From NCBI RefSeq assembly GCF_900109345.1, contig NZ_FNZN01000001.1:379883-443882 (forward strand): 64,000 nt of DNA, read 5' to 3'. The translations under genes were made by a program, and so were the position numbers. The DNA is from Maribacter orientalis (GTDB lineage: Bacteria > Bacteroidota > Bacteroidia > Flavobacteriales > Flavobacteriaceae). The notes below the pieces were generated by a model. The model was not told the origin of the DNA and searched no databases. It saw nothing but the letters and a program-made list of their open reading frames with translations. How positions within the stretch are numbered: the stretch's first letter is position 1; each line of letters begins with the position of its first letter. Shown here piece after piece: positions 45,165 to 54,766 of the stretch.

Positions 45165-45370
45165 TTGCACACGGTTTAGCTAAGCGTAGTGCGGAGGCAA
45201 GGAAACTTTTCGTTTCCGTCTGCGCACGAAGCTAAAGCTTATTGTTTTGCTTTTTCTTTTCTTGTCCAAAGCTAAATCCATAAGATTTAGCGACTTCATA
45301 AATATACACAGAGCATTCGGTTTTGCCCTTAAGTCCGCATTACGTTTAGGCTTTGTTGTAAAACGTTTTT
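45165..45370. repeat. Dispersed intergenic repeat, type A, copy 2
   Basis: Matches 37857-38070 block by block: TAGTGCGGAGGCAAGGAAAC, GTTTCCGTCTGCGCACG, AAAGCTTATTGTTTTG, AAATATACAC and CCGCATTACG. In this copy the dyad GGAAAC-TTTTC-GTTTCC with GTGCG/CGCAC outside it is nearly perfect. Confidence 0.6.
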
Positions 45371-45453
45371 TCCGTCAGAGTTGTTTTTACAATATAATGG
45401 GAAGTCCATCTACGGACAGTTGCGTTTGAGTAATTAGTCCATATACTAATGAT

Positions 45454-45774
45454 TTAACTAATTCCTCCTATTTTCATTTTCCAATAATAGATTAGAATAG
45501 TTAATACGCCTATTATTATCACAACTATGTCTTTTTTGAAATACTTAACGATGCGCATTATAAATAATCCCGTAACTAAAATCATTCCTGCTTCATAAAT
45601 TGGTTGCCATAGTGTAGAATAAATTTGGTTTTGATTTTCGGAGAATTTCATTATGTGTCCGTCTTTTTGGAGCAAGGCAAATAGAGCAAAAATCATTATA
45701 AGAATCCAAAACATTAACCCATTGGCAATCAAGGAAGACCAATTTTTCTTAACATATAACTTCAAATTCATCAT
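45454..45774 (-). CDS. Small membrane protein of unknown function
   Basis: 106 residues with three predicted membrane helices (WSSLIANGLMFWILIMIFAL, IYEAGMILVTGLFIMRIV, DIVVIIIGVLTILIYYWKM). No family is recognised. It stands alone between a dispersed repeat and the AraC regulator. Confidence 0.6.
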   Translation of the reverse strand: MMNLKLYVKKNWSSLIANGLMFWILIMIFALFALLQKDGHIMKFSENQNQIYSTLWQPIYEAGMILVTGLFIMRIVKYFKKDIVVIIIGVLTILIYYWKMKIGGIS

Positions 45775-45935
45775 TTGGATAAATCTTATTTTTGTTCAAA
45801 ATGTTTTACAACAATTGTATATAGTAACAAGTTACTATATCCCTATTTTACCCGTAATTTAATCAAATCTTAAGGAGCAGTAATAATTAGAGGGAAATAA
45901 CGGTATAATAGGTGTTTACAAACGTTTTATATCAG

Positions 45936-46805
45936 TTAATATACCTCGTATTCTTTTTTATAGGCTAGGGGAGTACGCTCGGTTAGGGTCTTAAATTGTT
46001 TGTTAAAGTTAGACAGGGTTTGAAATCCGCTTTCATAGCAGGCTTGTGAAACATTCATCTTTTGCTCTATGAGCAATTTACAGGCATGACCAATTCGTAT
46101 TTCACTTACAAACTCAGAAAACGATTTGTTGGCATGCAATTTAAAATACCTACTAAAAGAGGTCGGGGTCATATTGGTCAATTCAGCCAAATCTGACAGG
46201 GCCATTTTTCTTTTAAAATTCTTCATAACGTAAGCATACACTTGAAACATACGTTCGGTATCTGCTACCCGTAACGTATTTGTATAACCAGGGCTGGCCA
46301 GCAACGTATATTCTTTCGTCCTGCTTATGAAATCTAATATTTTTAGTAATTGAAGAATACCTTCAAAACCATCCATATGAACAAGGTCTAGCATTAGTTC
46401 TTTTAGTGTTAGCGCTGTTTGTTCAGTGAATTCCATTCCTCTAAGGCTCTTGTGAAACACCTGTCGCAAGCGTATGGCTTCATCTTTATGCAAAAGGTTT
46501 TCTCCTAGAAAATCTTCGTGAAAATAAATAACGACCCCTTCAGACCATGCAATATTTTTTTCCTGTTCTTGCTCATTCTCACTACGCCACATATGAGGAA
46601 GATTTGGACCGGTAAAGGTGATGTCTCCCGCTTTAAAAGGCTTTACGCTATCACCTATAAAACGGGTACCACTGCCTTTTTGTACTAGAAATAGTTGATG
46701 CTCTGAGTGAAAATGCCAATGAGGGTCAAAAACAGGTTCGTTTAAAGACCGGGCCAAATAGGCTCTATTTTCGGGTATAGGTGATTTTTGAAGCGCAGAT
46801 TTCAT
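45936..46805 (-). CDS. AraC-family transcriptional regulator
   Basis: 289 residues. An N-terminal cupin sensor (HWHFHSEHQLFLVQKGSGTR, FKAGDITFTGPNLPHMW) leads to a C-terminal pair of helix-turn-helix motifs (KMALSDLAELTNMTPTSFSR, then MNVSQACYESGFQTLSNFNK). It is divergent from the sugar-oxidation operon with 170 bases between them, so it most likely controls that operon in response to a sugar or derivative bound by the cupin. Confidence 0.93.
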   Translation of the reverse strand: MKSALQKSPIPENRAYLARSLNEPVFDPHWHFHSEHQLFLVQKGSGTRFIGDSVKPFKAGDITFTGPNLPHMWRSENEQEQEKNIAWSEGVVIYFHEDFLGENLLHKDEAIRLRQVFHKSLRGMEFTEQTALTLKELMLDLVHMDGFEGILQLLKILDFISRTKEYTLLASPGYTNTLRVADTERMFQVYAYVMKNFKRKMALSDLAELTNMTPTSFSRYFKLHANKSFSEFVSEIRIGHACKLLIEQKMNVSQACYESGFQTLSNFNKQFKTLTERTPLAYKKEYEVY

Positions 46806-46975
46806 GATGGGTAAACAAGTTTTATTCTAGTTTTAAAGACCAATTGCATACTAATTTATCAAATATTGGCAATAATTTGTAATCAAATGATAAAATACAG
46901 TCAGTATGTGATAAGTGAGAGTAAATTTTAAGGGACTATTTTTAGTAATATTGAGAGTAGAAAACAACGCTCTTT

Positions 46976-49900
46976 ATGAAACTTAGTCAATCATTTATCA
47001 AAATCACCCTTATTGTTCTTCTTTTTGCAGCATGTTCACCAGCTAAAAAGGAACGTTTAGACGATGCACCTCGTAGAATAGAATTATTGTTTTTAGGGCA
47101 TGAAATTGAACACCATAATTCAAGGGCATATTTTCCCATTTTAGCATCGGCCTTAACTAAAGACGGCATTAATATAACATACACTGAAAAGCCATCTGAT
47201 TTGAATTCAGATAATCTAGAGTTGTATGATGGACTTATCGTTTATGCCAATCATGAAGAAATAAATAAGAATGAAGAAAAGGCATTACTGAACTTTGTAA
47301 AGGGGGGAAAGGCATTTATTCCCATACACTCCGCAAGTTTCTGTTTTAAGAATTCGCCCGAGTATATAAATTTGGTCGGAGCTCAATTTATGAGTCACGA
47401 AACGGGTACGTTCACAGCAGAAATTACCAACATGGAACATCCCATCACCAAAAATTTAGAATCTTTTGAAACATGGGACGAAACTTATGTACATGATAAG
47501 ATAGCTGATGACATTACCGTTTTAATGGAACGTGTAGAGGGTGATCATAGAGAACCTTGGACATGGGTAAAGGAAGTTGGTGAAGGAAAAGTTTTTTATA
47601 CCGCTTATGGGCATGACGAACGTACATGGGAGAACAAAGGCTTTCAAGAGTTGGTGAAATCAGGAATTCTTTGGGCCGTAGACGACCAGGTGAAAAAGAA
47701 CTGGGAAGCGTTTATGGTAGATATGCCAACCTTAAAATATGAAGAGCGCGCAAATATACCTAACTATGAAAGGCGAGATCCGGCACCAAAATATCAATTG
47801 CCATTATCACCTGAGGAGTCTAAAAAATTAATTCAGGTACCCGCAGGTTTTGATGTTGAACTGTTTGCTTCTGAACCCGATATTATAAACCCGATTGCCA
47901 TGAATTGGGATGAAAAAGGTAGGCTTTGGGTTATTGAAACTGTCGATTACCCTAATACGGTGCGTAATGATAATAGTATAGGTGATGATAAAGTAAAGAT
48001 TTTAGAAGATACCGATGGTGATGGTAAGGCTGATAAGGTTACCGTCTTCGCGGATAAATTGAACATACCTACAAGTTTTGTCTTCTATAACGGTGGTATC
48101 GTGGTTTCTCAAGCGCCACATTTTATTTTTCTAAAGGATACCAATGGTGATGACAAGGCAGATGTAAAAGAGATTCTTATCGATGGCTGGGGCACGTTCG
48201 ATACCCATGCAGGGCCATCTAACCTTCAATATGGTATCGATAATAATTTGTACGGCGTTGTAGGATACTCAGGCTTTGAAGGAAACATATTTGGACAAGG
48301 ATTTAAATTCAATCAAAATGTATATCGATTCAATCCGAAGCGTAAAACATTTGAAGTGTTGACGAATACCAGTAACAATACATGGGGGTTAGGGTTAACA
48401 GAGGATAATTCCATTTTTGCATCAACCGCTAATAATACCCATAGCGTATTTGTAGGTATACCCAACGCTAATTTTGAAGATGTAAAGGGAATTGGTACTG
48501 ATGGAAGTGCCAAAATCGATGGTCATTATTTTATGCAACCAATTACTCCGAATGTTAGACAGGTAGATGTCTTTGGAGGCTTTACAGCTGCAGCGGGTCA
48601 CCATTTTTACACTGCAAGAGCATACCCAAGTTCGTACTGGAACACCATTGCCTTTGTGTGTGAGCCAACAGGTGGTTTGGTACACCAAGCGCGAATTGTA
48701 AAAGACGGAGCCGGTTATGTAGAAGAAGATGCAGGTAATCTTTTTGCCTCTTCTGATGAATGGGTTTCGCCGGTAGAAGCTAAAACAGGCCCTGATGGTG
48801 TGGTTTGGGTTGCCGATTGGTACAATTTCATAGTACAGCATAATCCGACCCCTAATGCAGGGCGAGGTGGCTACGATGCTGAAAATGGTGAAGGTAATGC
48901 CTATGTGAATCCGTTGCGTGATAAAGGTCATGGTAGAATATGGCGTGTAGTGCCGAAATATGATTATACCTATGAAGCACAACAATTAACAAAAGAAGAC
49001 CCAGAAGCATTGGTTGAAGCCTTAAGCAGCGATAATCAGTTTTGGAGACTTACGGCCCAAAGATTATTGGTCGAAAGAGGCGATACCGATGTGCTGAACG
49101 ATTTGTACAAATTAGTGAATAAAAAAGACGTCGATAGTAATGGCTTGAACAATGCGGCAATGCATGCCCTTTGGACTATTGAAGGCCTAGATGCTTTAAA
49201 AACAGACAGTAATGCATTAGGGGTGGTAAAAGGAGCATTATTTCATAAGGCATCGGCAGTACGTAAAGCGGCAATACAAATATTGCCGAGAAATGACGAC
49301 ACCGATGATGCCTTGTTTAAAGCGAACACTTTAAATGATCGTGACCCAAATGTGCAATTGTCTGCCCTCATATATTTTTCAGAACGACCATCTTCTCAAA
49401 AAGTAGGTTCGTTATTGCATGACCTTGGTAAGAACGATGCAGTTTTAAGTGATCTGTGGTTGTTTAAAGCTTTATATGCGGCATCGGCGAAGCATGTAGA
49501 CGGATTCTTAAATGCGTTTATGGTAGCGAATCCTGATTACAAAAAACCATCTGACGAGGTTAGCGATATGAGTTCTAATACGTATGATGACACAAATTGG
49601 GAAACTATGGAAATTCCTCAACATATGGAAGATGCCGGTTTAGAGATTGATGGGGTAGTTTGGTTTAGAAAAGAAGTGACAGTGCCAGCAAGTATGGCAA
49701 ATAAAGCCAATGTATTAGCGTTAGGCCCAATTGACGATTCTGATATAACCTATGTTAACGGAGTAGAAGTAGGTAGTATGACTTCAAGTTTTAGTTCAAA
49801 CAGAAAGTATGATATTCCAGTAGGGGTATTAAAGGCAGGTAAAAATACCATAGCGGTTAGGGTAGAAGATACTGGTGGTGAAGGCGGAATTTATGGGAAT

Positions 49901-50470
49901 TTTTGGCAGTTGTATTTGCAGTCAGGAGAAGAAATGATCAGGATACATGGCATTTGGAAATATAAAGTAGAGAAAAACTATACGAATCAAGTAACGAAAA
50001 CCTACTCTAATGCTGATATTGCGGGACTTTTAATGAAATATTATGGTGCAGACGTTGATAAATCCTCAGAACTAAAAACTGAAGAAGTTTCTAATGCAAA
50101 AGTGATTACGATTAAAACAATCACCAATGAAATGAAATTCGATGTTACCAAGTTTGAAGTTAAAGCTGGTGAGCAAGTAGAATTGGTTTTAGAGAATCCT
50201 GATTTTATGCAGCATAATTTGGTCATTACCAAACCAGGTAAGAAAGAAGCAGTAGGTACAGCAGCCGATAAAATGGCAGCGGATCCAAATGCGGCAGACC
50301 TTAGTTATGTGCCGCAAACTAGCGATGTACTATTCGCAACGGCATTACTGAATCCAGATGATACCTATTCTTTGAAATTCAAGGCACCGACAACTCCTGG
50401 TGAGTATCCGTTTATCTGTACGTTCCCAGGGCACTGGCGTATTATGCAAGGGGTGATGATTGTCAAATAA
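46976..50470 (+). CDS. Multidomain lipoprotein: ThuA, PVC-type dehydrogenase propeller, HEAT, blue-copper domain
   Basis: 1164 residues. Lipobox FAAC; ThuA-like domain at about 32-235 (LFLGHEIEHHNSRAYFPIL, VKGGKAFIPIHSASFCF); propeller of the membrane-bound dehydrogenase type at about 280-655 (VELFASEPDIINPIAMNWDE, DGKADKVTVFADKLNIPTSF, DTHAGPSNLQYGIDNNLYG, GPDGVVWVADWYNFIVQHNP); HEAT-like repeats to about 850; a beta-sandwich carbohydrate-binding-like domain (VWFRKEVTVPA, GKNTIAVRVEDTGGEGG); and a C-terminal plastocyanin/azurin domain at about 1045-1164 with copper ligands His (MQHNLVI), Cys (FICTFPGH), His and Met (RIMQGVM). Homologues usually end in a CxxCH cytochrome domain; no CxxCH is present here, so the electron acceptor is copper. 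It heads a three-gene operon. Confidence 0.9.
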   Translation: MKLSQSFIKITLIVLLFAACSPAKKERLDDAPRRIELLFLGHEIEHHNSRAYFPILASALTKDGINITYTEKPSDLNSDNLELYDGLIVYANHEEINKNEEKALLNFVKGGKAFIPIHSASFCFKNSPEYINLVGAQFMSHETGTFTAEITNMEHPITKNLESFETWDETYVHDKIADDITVLMERVEGDHREPWTWVKEVGEGKVFYTAYGHDERTWENKGFQELVKSGILWAVDDQVKKNWEAFMVDMPTLKYEERANIPNYERRDPAPKYQLPLSPEESKKLIQVPAGFDVELFASEPDIINPIAMNWDEKGRLWVIETVDYPNTVRNDNSIGDDKVKILEDTDGDGKADKVTVFADKLNIPTSFVFYNGGIVVSQAPHFIFLKDTNGDDKADVKEILIDGWGTFDTHAGPSNLQYGIDNNLYGVVGYSGFEGNIFGQGFKFNQNVYRFNPKRKTFEVLTNTSNNTWGLGLTEDNSIFASTANNTHSVFVGIPNANFEDVKGIGTDGSAKIDGHYFMQPITPNVRQVDVFGGFTAAAGHHFYTARAYPSSYWNTIAFVCEPTGGLVHQARIVKDGAGYVEEDAGNLFASSDEWVSPVEAKTGPDGVVWVADWYNFIVQHNPTPNAGRGGYDAENGEGNAYVNPLRDKGHGRIWRVVPKYDYTYEAQQLTKEDPEALVEALSSDNQFWRLTAQRLLVERGDTDVLNDLYKLVNKKDVDSNGLNNAAMHALWTIEGLDALKTDSNALGVVKGALFHKASAVRKAAIQILPRNDDTDDALFKANTLNDRDPNVQLSALIYFSERPSSQKVGSLLHDLGKNDAVLSDLWLFKALYAASAKHVDGFLNAFMVANPDYKKPSDEVSDMSSNTYDDTNWETMEIPQHMEDAGLEIDGVVWFRKEVTVPASMANKANVLALGPIDDSDITYVNGVEVGSMTSSFSSNRKYDIPVGVLKAGKNTIAVRVEDTGGEGGIYGNFWQLYLQSGEEMIRIHGIWKYKVEKNYTNQVTKTYSNADIAGLLMKYYGADVDKSSELKTEEVSNAKVITIKTITNEMKFDVTKFEVKAGEQVELVLENPDFMQHNLVITKPGKKEAVGTAADKMAADPNAADLSYVPQTSDVLFATALLNPDDTYSLKFKAPTTPGEYPFICTFPGHWRIMQGVMIVK

Positions 50471-50496
50471 ATTCAAACGAGTTAGCACGTGAGTAA

Positions 50497-51357
50497 ATGA
50501 GCAATAAAATAGATTTCGGGGTAAGTACATGGTTATGGCAATCTCCATTTTCAACAGATAGTATAGACTTATTTCCAAAAATAAAAAAGTTAGGGTATGA
50601 TTTGGTTGAAATACCTGTAGAAGACCCACAATTGATCGATGCAAAAGTGGTGAAAAATGCACTTGAGGATAATGGATTACGTGTTTCTGTCTGTGGTGCT
50701 TTTGGCCCCACAAAAGACCTAACGCATGATGACCCTAAAGTGCATAGACAGTGTTTTGATTATTTGGAAGAATGTTTTAAGCTGTGTACTGTTTTGGAAG
50801 TTGATTTTTTAGCCGGACCAATGTATTCTGCTGTTGGTAAAGCTCGTTTTGTTTCCTCGGAGCAACGTAAAAAAGAATGGGATTTAGCCGTAAGCAATTT
50901 GCAAAAAGTATGTGCCATGGCCGAGGGCCACGAACTTTCAATTGCCTTGGAACCTTTAAATAGGTTTGAATCTGATATGGTCAATTCGGCAGAAGATGTA
51001 ATGCGATTGGTAAACGATATCAATCACCCTTCTGCACGAGTTTTATTAGACGGTTTTCATATGACCATTGAAGAAAAGAATATAAGACAGGCAATTAACA
51101 CCGTTGGTGATAAACTAATACATGTACAGGTTTCTGAAAACCACAGAGGTGTGCCAGGTACAGGCCTTACGCCGTGGAATGATTTTAAGTTGGGACTTGA
51201 CGATATAAACTATACCGGAGGTTTGGTCATAGAAAGCTTTACTCCGGAAATAAAAGAATTGGCCGCTGCGGTATGTATTTGGAATACCATGGCCAAAAGT
51301 CAAGATGAATTTGCCCAACAAGGATTAGAATTTTTAAAACAAACGTTTAACGATTAA
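50497..51357 (+). CDS. Sugar phosphate isomerase/epimerase (xylose-isomerase-like TIM barrel)
   Basis: 286 residues, cytosolic, typical length. The ketose 3-epimerase metal-site order is visible: Glu in IALEPLNRFESD, Asp in RVLLDGFHM, His in VQVSENHRGVPG and Glu in GGLVIESF. This matches D-tagatose/D-psicose 3-epimerases and related 3-keto-sugar enzymes that need Mn or Mg. It sits 26 bases after the dehydrogenase gene and 9 bases before the oxidoreductase gene, so the three probably act on one sugar or inositol derivative. Confidence 0.9.
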   Translation: MSNKIDFGVSTWLWQSPFSTDSIDLFPKIKKLGYDLVEIPVEDPQLIDAKVVKNALEDNGLRVSVCGAFGPTKDLTHDDPKVHRQCFDYLEECFKLCTVLEVDFLAGPMYSAVGKARFVSSEQRKKEWDLAVSNLQKVCAMAEGHELSIALEPLNRFESDMVNSAEDVMRLVNDINHPSARVLLDGFHMTIEEKNIRQAINTVGDKLIHVQVSENHRGVPGTGLTPWNDFKLGLDDINYTGGLVIESFTPEIKELAAAVCIWNTMAKSQDEFAQQGLEFLKQTFND

Positions 51358-51366
51358 GAGTATATA

Positions 51367-52497
51367 ATGAGCGAGAAGAATATAAGAGTAGCTATCGTAG
51401 GGCTTGGTTTTGGAGCGGAGTTTATACCCATTTATAAAAAACATCCGAATGCAGAATTGGTTGCGGTTTGTCAACGAAACGAAGAAAAATTAAATGAGAT
51501 TGCAGATGCTTTTGACATCGCAAAAAGATATACTTCGTATGAGGAGCTTTTGCAAGATGATGAGATAGATGCGGTACATATAAATACACCGATACCCAAT
51601 CATGGCCAACAATCTATTCAAGCACTTAAAGCCGGGAAGCACGTTGCATGTACCGTACCTATGGCGACAACGGTTGATGAATGTAGGCAGATTGTAGAAC
51701 TTACCGAGAAAACCGGACTTACGTACATGATGATGGAAACTGTAGTATATGCACGGGAGTTTCTATATATGAAAGAGTTATATGACAATGGCGAATTGGG
51801 TAAGGTTCAGTTTTTAAAAGCAAGTCATCAACAAGATATGGACGGATGGCCTAATTACTGGCCTGGGCTACCACCAATGCATTATGCGACCCATTGCGTT
51901 GGGCCTGTACTTGGTTTAACTAGAGACGAAGCAGAATATGTTTCGTGTTTTGGTTCAGGAACAATTCGAGAAGAATTGATTAAAGAATACAATTCACCAT
52001 ATGCAGTAGAAACTACGCATATTAAATTCAGGAATTCAGATTTGAGTGCCCAAGTATATCGCTCTTTGTTCGATGTAGCCCGACAATATCGAGAAAGCTT
52101 TGAAGTCTATGGTTCTAAGAAGTCGGTAGAATGGCCTTTAATAGAAGGAAAGCCCTTAGTAGTACATACGGCTAAAAAACCTGAACCAGAAATTCCGGAG
52201 GAAGTTGAGAGCCCAGATTTCGCAAAGTTATTACCAAAAGAAATTCAATCCTTTACAACCCATGGTGTTTATGATGAAGGCGACAATCAGCATTTGTCAT
52301 TTACCCAAGGTGCCGGTCATGGCGGTTCGCATCCACATTTGGTGCATGCCTTCGTTGATGGCTTGGTAAAGGGCACATCACCCTACCCGAATGCAAAACA
52401 ATCTGCCAATATCACCTGTGTAGGTATATTGTCGCATGAATCTGCAGAAAAAGGAGGTGAAATTATAAAATTACCTGAGTTTACTTTTTCAAAATAG
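51367..52497 (+). CDS. Gfo/Idh/MocA-family oxidoreductase
   Basis: 376 residues. An N-terminal Rossmann fold (VAIVGLGFGAEFIPIY, ELVAVCQRN, VHINTPIPNHGQQSIQALKA) is followed by the C-terminal alpha/beta domain (DMDGWPNYWPGLPPMHYATH). The usual catalytic EKP motif after the GKHV segment is CTVPMATT here, so the lysine normally found there is absent, a feature of one branch of the family; the THC in YATHCVGP may supply another active-site His. It probably oxidises or reduces a sugar or inositol at a ring hydroxyl with NAD(P). Last gene of the operon; a terminator follows. Confidence 0.9.
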   Translation: MSEKNIRVAIVGLGFGAEFIPIYKKHPNAELVAVCQRNEEKLNEIADAFDIAKRYTSYEELLQDDEIDAVHINTPIPNHGQQSIQALKAGKHVACTVPMATTVDECRQIVELTEKTGLTYMMMETVVYAREFLYMKELYDNGELGKVQFLKASHQQDMDGWPNYWPGLPPMHYATHCVGPVLGLTRDEAEYVSCFGSGTIREELIKEYNSPYAVETTHIKFRNSDLSAQVYRSLFDVARQYRESFEVYGSKKSVEWPLIEGKPLVVHTAKKPEPEIPEEVESPDFAKLLPKEIQSFTTHGVYDEGDNQHLSFTQGAGHGGSHPHLVHAFVDGLVKGTSPYPNAKQSANITCVGILSHESAEKGGEIIKLPEFTFSK

Positions 52498-52524
52498 AAA
52501 ACAACCAACCTTTATATATTGTGA

Positions 52525-52570
52525 AATACAGTTCGGATGTCTTAATTGACATTTCGGACTGTATTTTTTT
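52525..52570 (+). terminator. Rho-independent terminator after the sugar-oxidation operon
   Basis: ATACAGT..CGGATGTC and GACATTTCGG-ACTGTAT form a long stem with a small bulge around TTAATT, followed by a run of eight T. Confidence 0.85.
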
Positions 52571-52703
52571 TATTCCGTAGTGAATACTACAAATTCACTG
52601 ATACGTTAGCCTTTGAATATTGATTTTACAGTTGTTAATGGAAATCCCTAATTTTAAGCATCAGAAGGCAGCATTTAGCAATTTGAATAAAATAGTATAA
52701 TAC

Positions 52704-54026
52704 ATGGGTAGTTTTTTAAAGGTTTTAAGAGCGAGTATCGTCATCACTTTAATTATGGTGATATTTCGATTGTTATTTGCAGATTGGAATACCATAACCC
52801 TTTATAGAGAACTTCAATTTACAGGTGTTAGCTTTATTTATGCCTTTGTACTTACTTGTGTAAATGCCTATTACAACCAATATATATCAAAGATTTATAG
52901 TTGGGACAAGCAGACTCAAAAGCGATTATGGTATGGTGCTTTGGGATCTATCGTCTTAACCATATTCGCATTTGCTGTGGTACGGTGGTTTACAGAAGTG
53001 GTACTTTTTGGAATGGATTTTAATAAATTTATCGCCACAGAAAAAGCGGAGTATTACGTAATTGCATTGGTAATCACTTTAATAGTCTCGCTATTTCTAC
53101 ACGCATTCTATTTCTACAAAGCATTACAAGACACCAAGGTTAAAGAGCAAAAAATAATAGCTGGTTCAGCTTCAGCTAAATTCGATGCTTTAAAGAATCA
53201 GCTAGATCCTCATTTTTTATTTAATAGCTTAAATGTATTGACCAGTTTAATTGAAGAAGACCCAATACAAGCACAAAAGTTTACCACGTCATTATCTAAA
53301 GTATATCGGTATGTGTTGGAACAGAAAAGTAAAAATCTAATTTCTGTAGATGAAGAACTTCAGTTTGCGAAGACCTATGTACGCTTATTGAAAATGCGTT
53401 TTGAGGACAGTATTATATTTGAAATTCCTGATAAGGCATTAAATCCTGAGGCCAAAATAGTACCCTTATCACTTCAGTTATTATTAGAAAATGCTGTTAA
53501 GCACAACGTGGTAACATCCTCTAAACCATTACATATAAAGATTTATGAGGAAGATAATTATTTATACGTAACCAATAATTTACAAGAGAAGCAAGTTGTG
53601 AAAAAGAGCAGCGGTGTAGGCTTACAAAATATACGCCAGCGCTATGCAATTTTAACTAAGAAAGAAATGCAAATCTTTAAAACGGCAAAAGAATTTAAGG
53701 TACGTTTACCGATGTTGACCAGTGCAGTTTCGTTTAGGGAAACTCAAGAAACATTTATAAGTTCTAAACGGTATGAGAAGGCAAAGGAGAGGGTAGAGGC
53801 TATTAAAGGTTTCTATGGTAATCTTATGGCGTATTGCATTGTAATTCCTGTGTTAGCCTATATAAATTACAGAACAACAAGTTTTACGTGGGTTATTTTT
53901 CCGGCACTAGGTTGGGGGTTTGGTTTGTTGGGGCATGGTTTAAAAGCATATGGATACAACCCTCTTTTCGGTAAGAATTGGGAAGAAAAGAAAATTAGGG
54001 AGTTCATGGAAAAAGATAACTTCTAA
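52704..54026 (+). CDS. LytS/His_kinase-type sensor kinase fused to a 2TM domain
   Basis: 440 residues: four membrane helices in the first ~155 residues, a His_kinase domain with the phosphoacceptor in QLDPHFLFNSLNVLTSLI (about 170-190), a HATPase part (LQLLLENAVKHNVV, SGVGLQNIRQRY) and, from about residue 355, a 2TM domain (KERVEAIKGFYGNLMAYCIV, LAYINYRTTSFTWVIFPALG, FGKNWEEKKIREFME). A fused 2TM domain at the C-terminus adds two more helices. The stand-alone 2TM gene 740 bases downstream is nearly identical to this domain. The cognate regulator is the LytTR gene at the end of the run. Confidence 0.92.
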   Translation: MGSFLKVLRASIVITLIMVIFRLLFADWNTITLYRELQFTGVSFIYAFVLTCVNAYYNQYISKIYSWDKQTQKRLWYGALGSIVLTIFAFAVVRWFTEVVLFGMDFNKFIATEKAEYYVIALVITLIVSLFLHAFYFYKALQDTKVKEQKIIAGSASAKFDALKNQLDPHFLFNSLNVLTSLIEEDPIQAQKFTTSLSKVYRYVLEQKSKNLISVDEELQFAKTYVRLLKMRFEDSIIFEIPDKALNPEAKIVPLSLQLLLENAVKHNVVTSSKPLHIKIYEEDNYLYVTNNLQEKQVVKKSSGVGLQNIRQRYAILTKKEMQIFKTAKEFKVRLPMLTSAVSFRETQETFISSKRYEKAKERVEAIKGFYGNLMAYCIVIPVLAYINYRTTSFTWVIFPALGWGFGLLGHGLKAYGYNPLFGKNWEEKKIREFMEKDNF

Positions 54027-54046
54027 TTATTTAAAGCTGAAATGAA

Positions 54047-54499
54047 ATGAAGCTAACTGCAGAGATTAAAGATTCATTAAATACAAGCGTATTGTGCTGG
54101 TTAGCGACATCATCTGCTGAGAACATACCTAATGTTTCTCCTAAAGAAATTTTTAGCTATTTTGAAAACGATAGTATTATAGTTGCAAATATTGCATCCC
54201 CACAAACCCTTCGTAACATAAAACAGAACAAGAACGTCTGTATTAGCTTTATTGACATATTAAAACAGAAAGGCTTTCAATTGAAAGGAACGGCTGAAAT
54301 CATTGAGAAATCTTCTTCAGAATTCTCTAGAATGGAAAATATTTTAAAAACGATGACCAAGGGTAAATTTCCGTTTGCAACCATCACAAAAATTAAGGTT
54401 AGCGCTACTAAATCCATTATTGCGCCTAAATATCTGTTTTACCCTGAAACAACCGAAGCGGAACAAATTGAAAGTGCCAAGAAAATGTATGGTATTTAA
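54047..54499 (+). CDS. Pyridoxamine 5'-phosphate oxidase-like FMN-binding protein
   Basis: 150 residues with the split-barrel flavin-binding pattern: VLCWLATSSAENIPNVSPKE, IIVANIASPQTLRNIKQNKN, VCISFIDILKQKGFQLKGTA. Proteins of this group bind FMN and reduce or oxidise unknown compounds. It starts 20 bases after the kinase gene, so it is in the same transcript, which is an unexplained association. Confidence 0.85.
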   Translation: MKLTAEIKDSLNTSVLCWLATSSAENIPNVSPKEIFSYFENDSIIVANIASPQTLRNIKQNKNVCISFIDILKQKGFQLKGTAEIIEKSSSEFSRMENILKTMTKGKFPFATITKIKVSATKSIIAPKYLFYPETTEAEQIESAKKMYGI

Positions 54500-54766
54500 T
54501 ACCTATATAAGCTTGTCCCTTCGAGTGATTTTAAGGTAAAGTGAAACGATAAATTAAAATAGCCTTCTTTACGAAAGTAGGGTGTCGACAACAATTCGTG
54601 ACACATAAATTCGATGGGAAATCACTGAAATAATCCCAGAGATATATAAACCTACAATTCAGTCACAAAAAGTTACAACTGGGTAGTTCAATTTTTTAAA
54701 ACCAAGAGTATCTACCGAAATTTGAAGTATAGAAATCAAATAGTAGTAACCTAAATTTAGTTAAAG
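54500..54766. other. Intergenic gap before the 2TM genes
   Basis: About 270 AT-rich bases. A second promoter for the 2TM-LytTR genes may lie here, but I could not place one. No gene. Confidence 0.3.

Noticed and set aside
48422-48985. A 187-codon minus-strand open frame inside the ThuA/dehydrogenase gene
   Set aside because: It is antisense to a well-conserved propeller domain, with no domain or signal features of its own.
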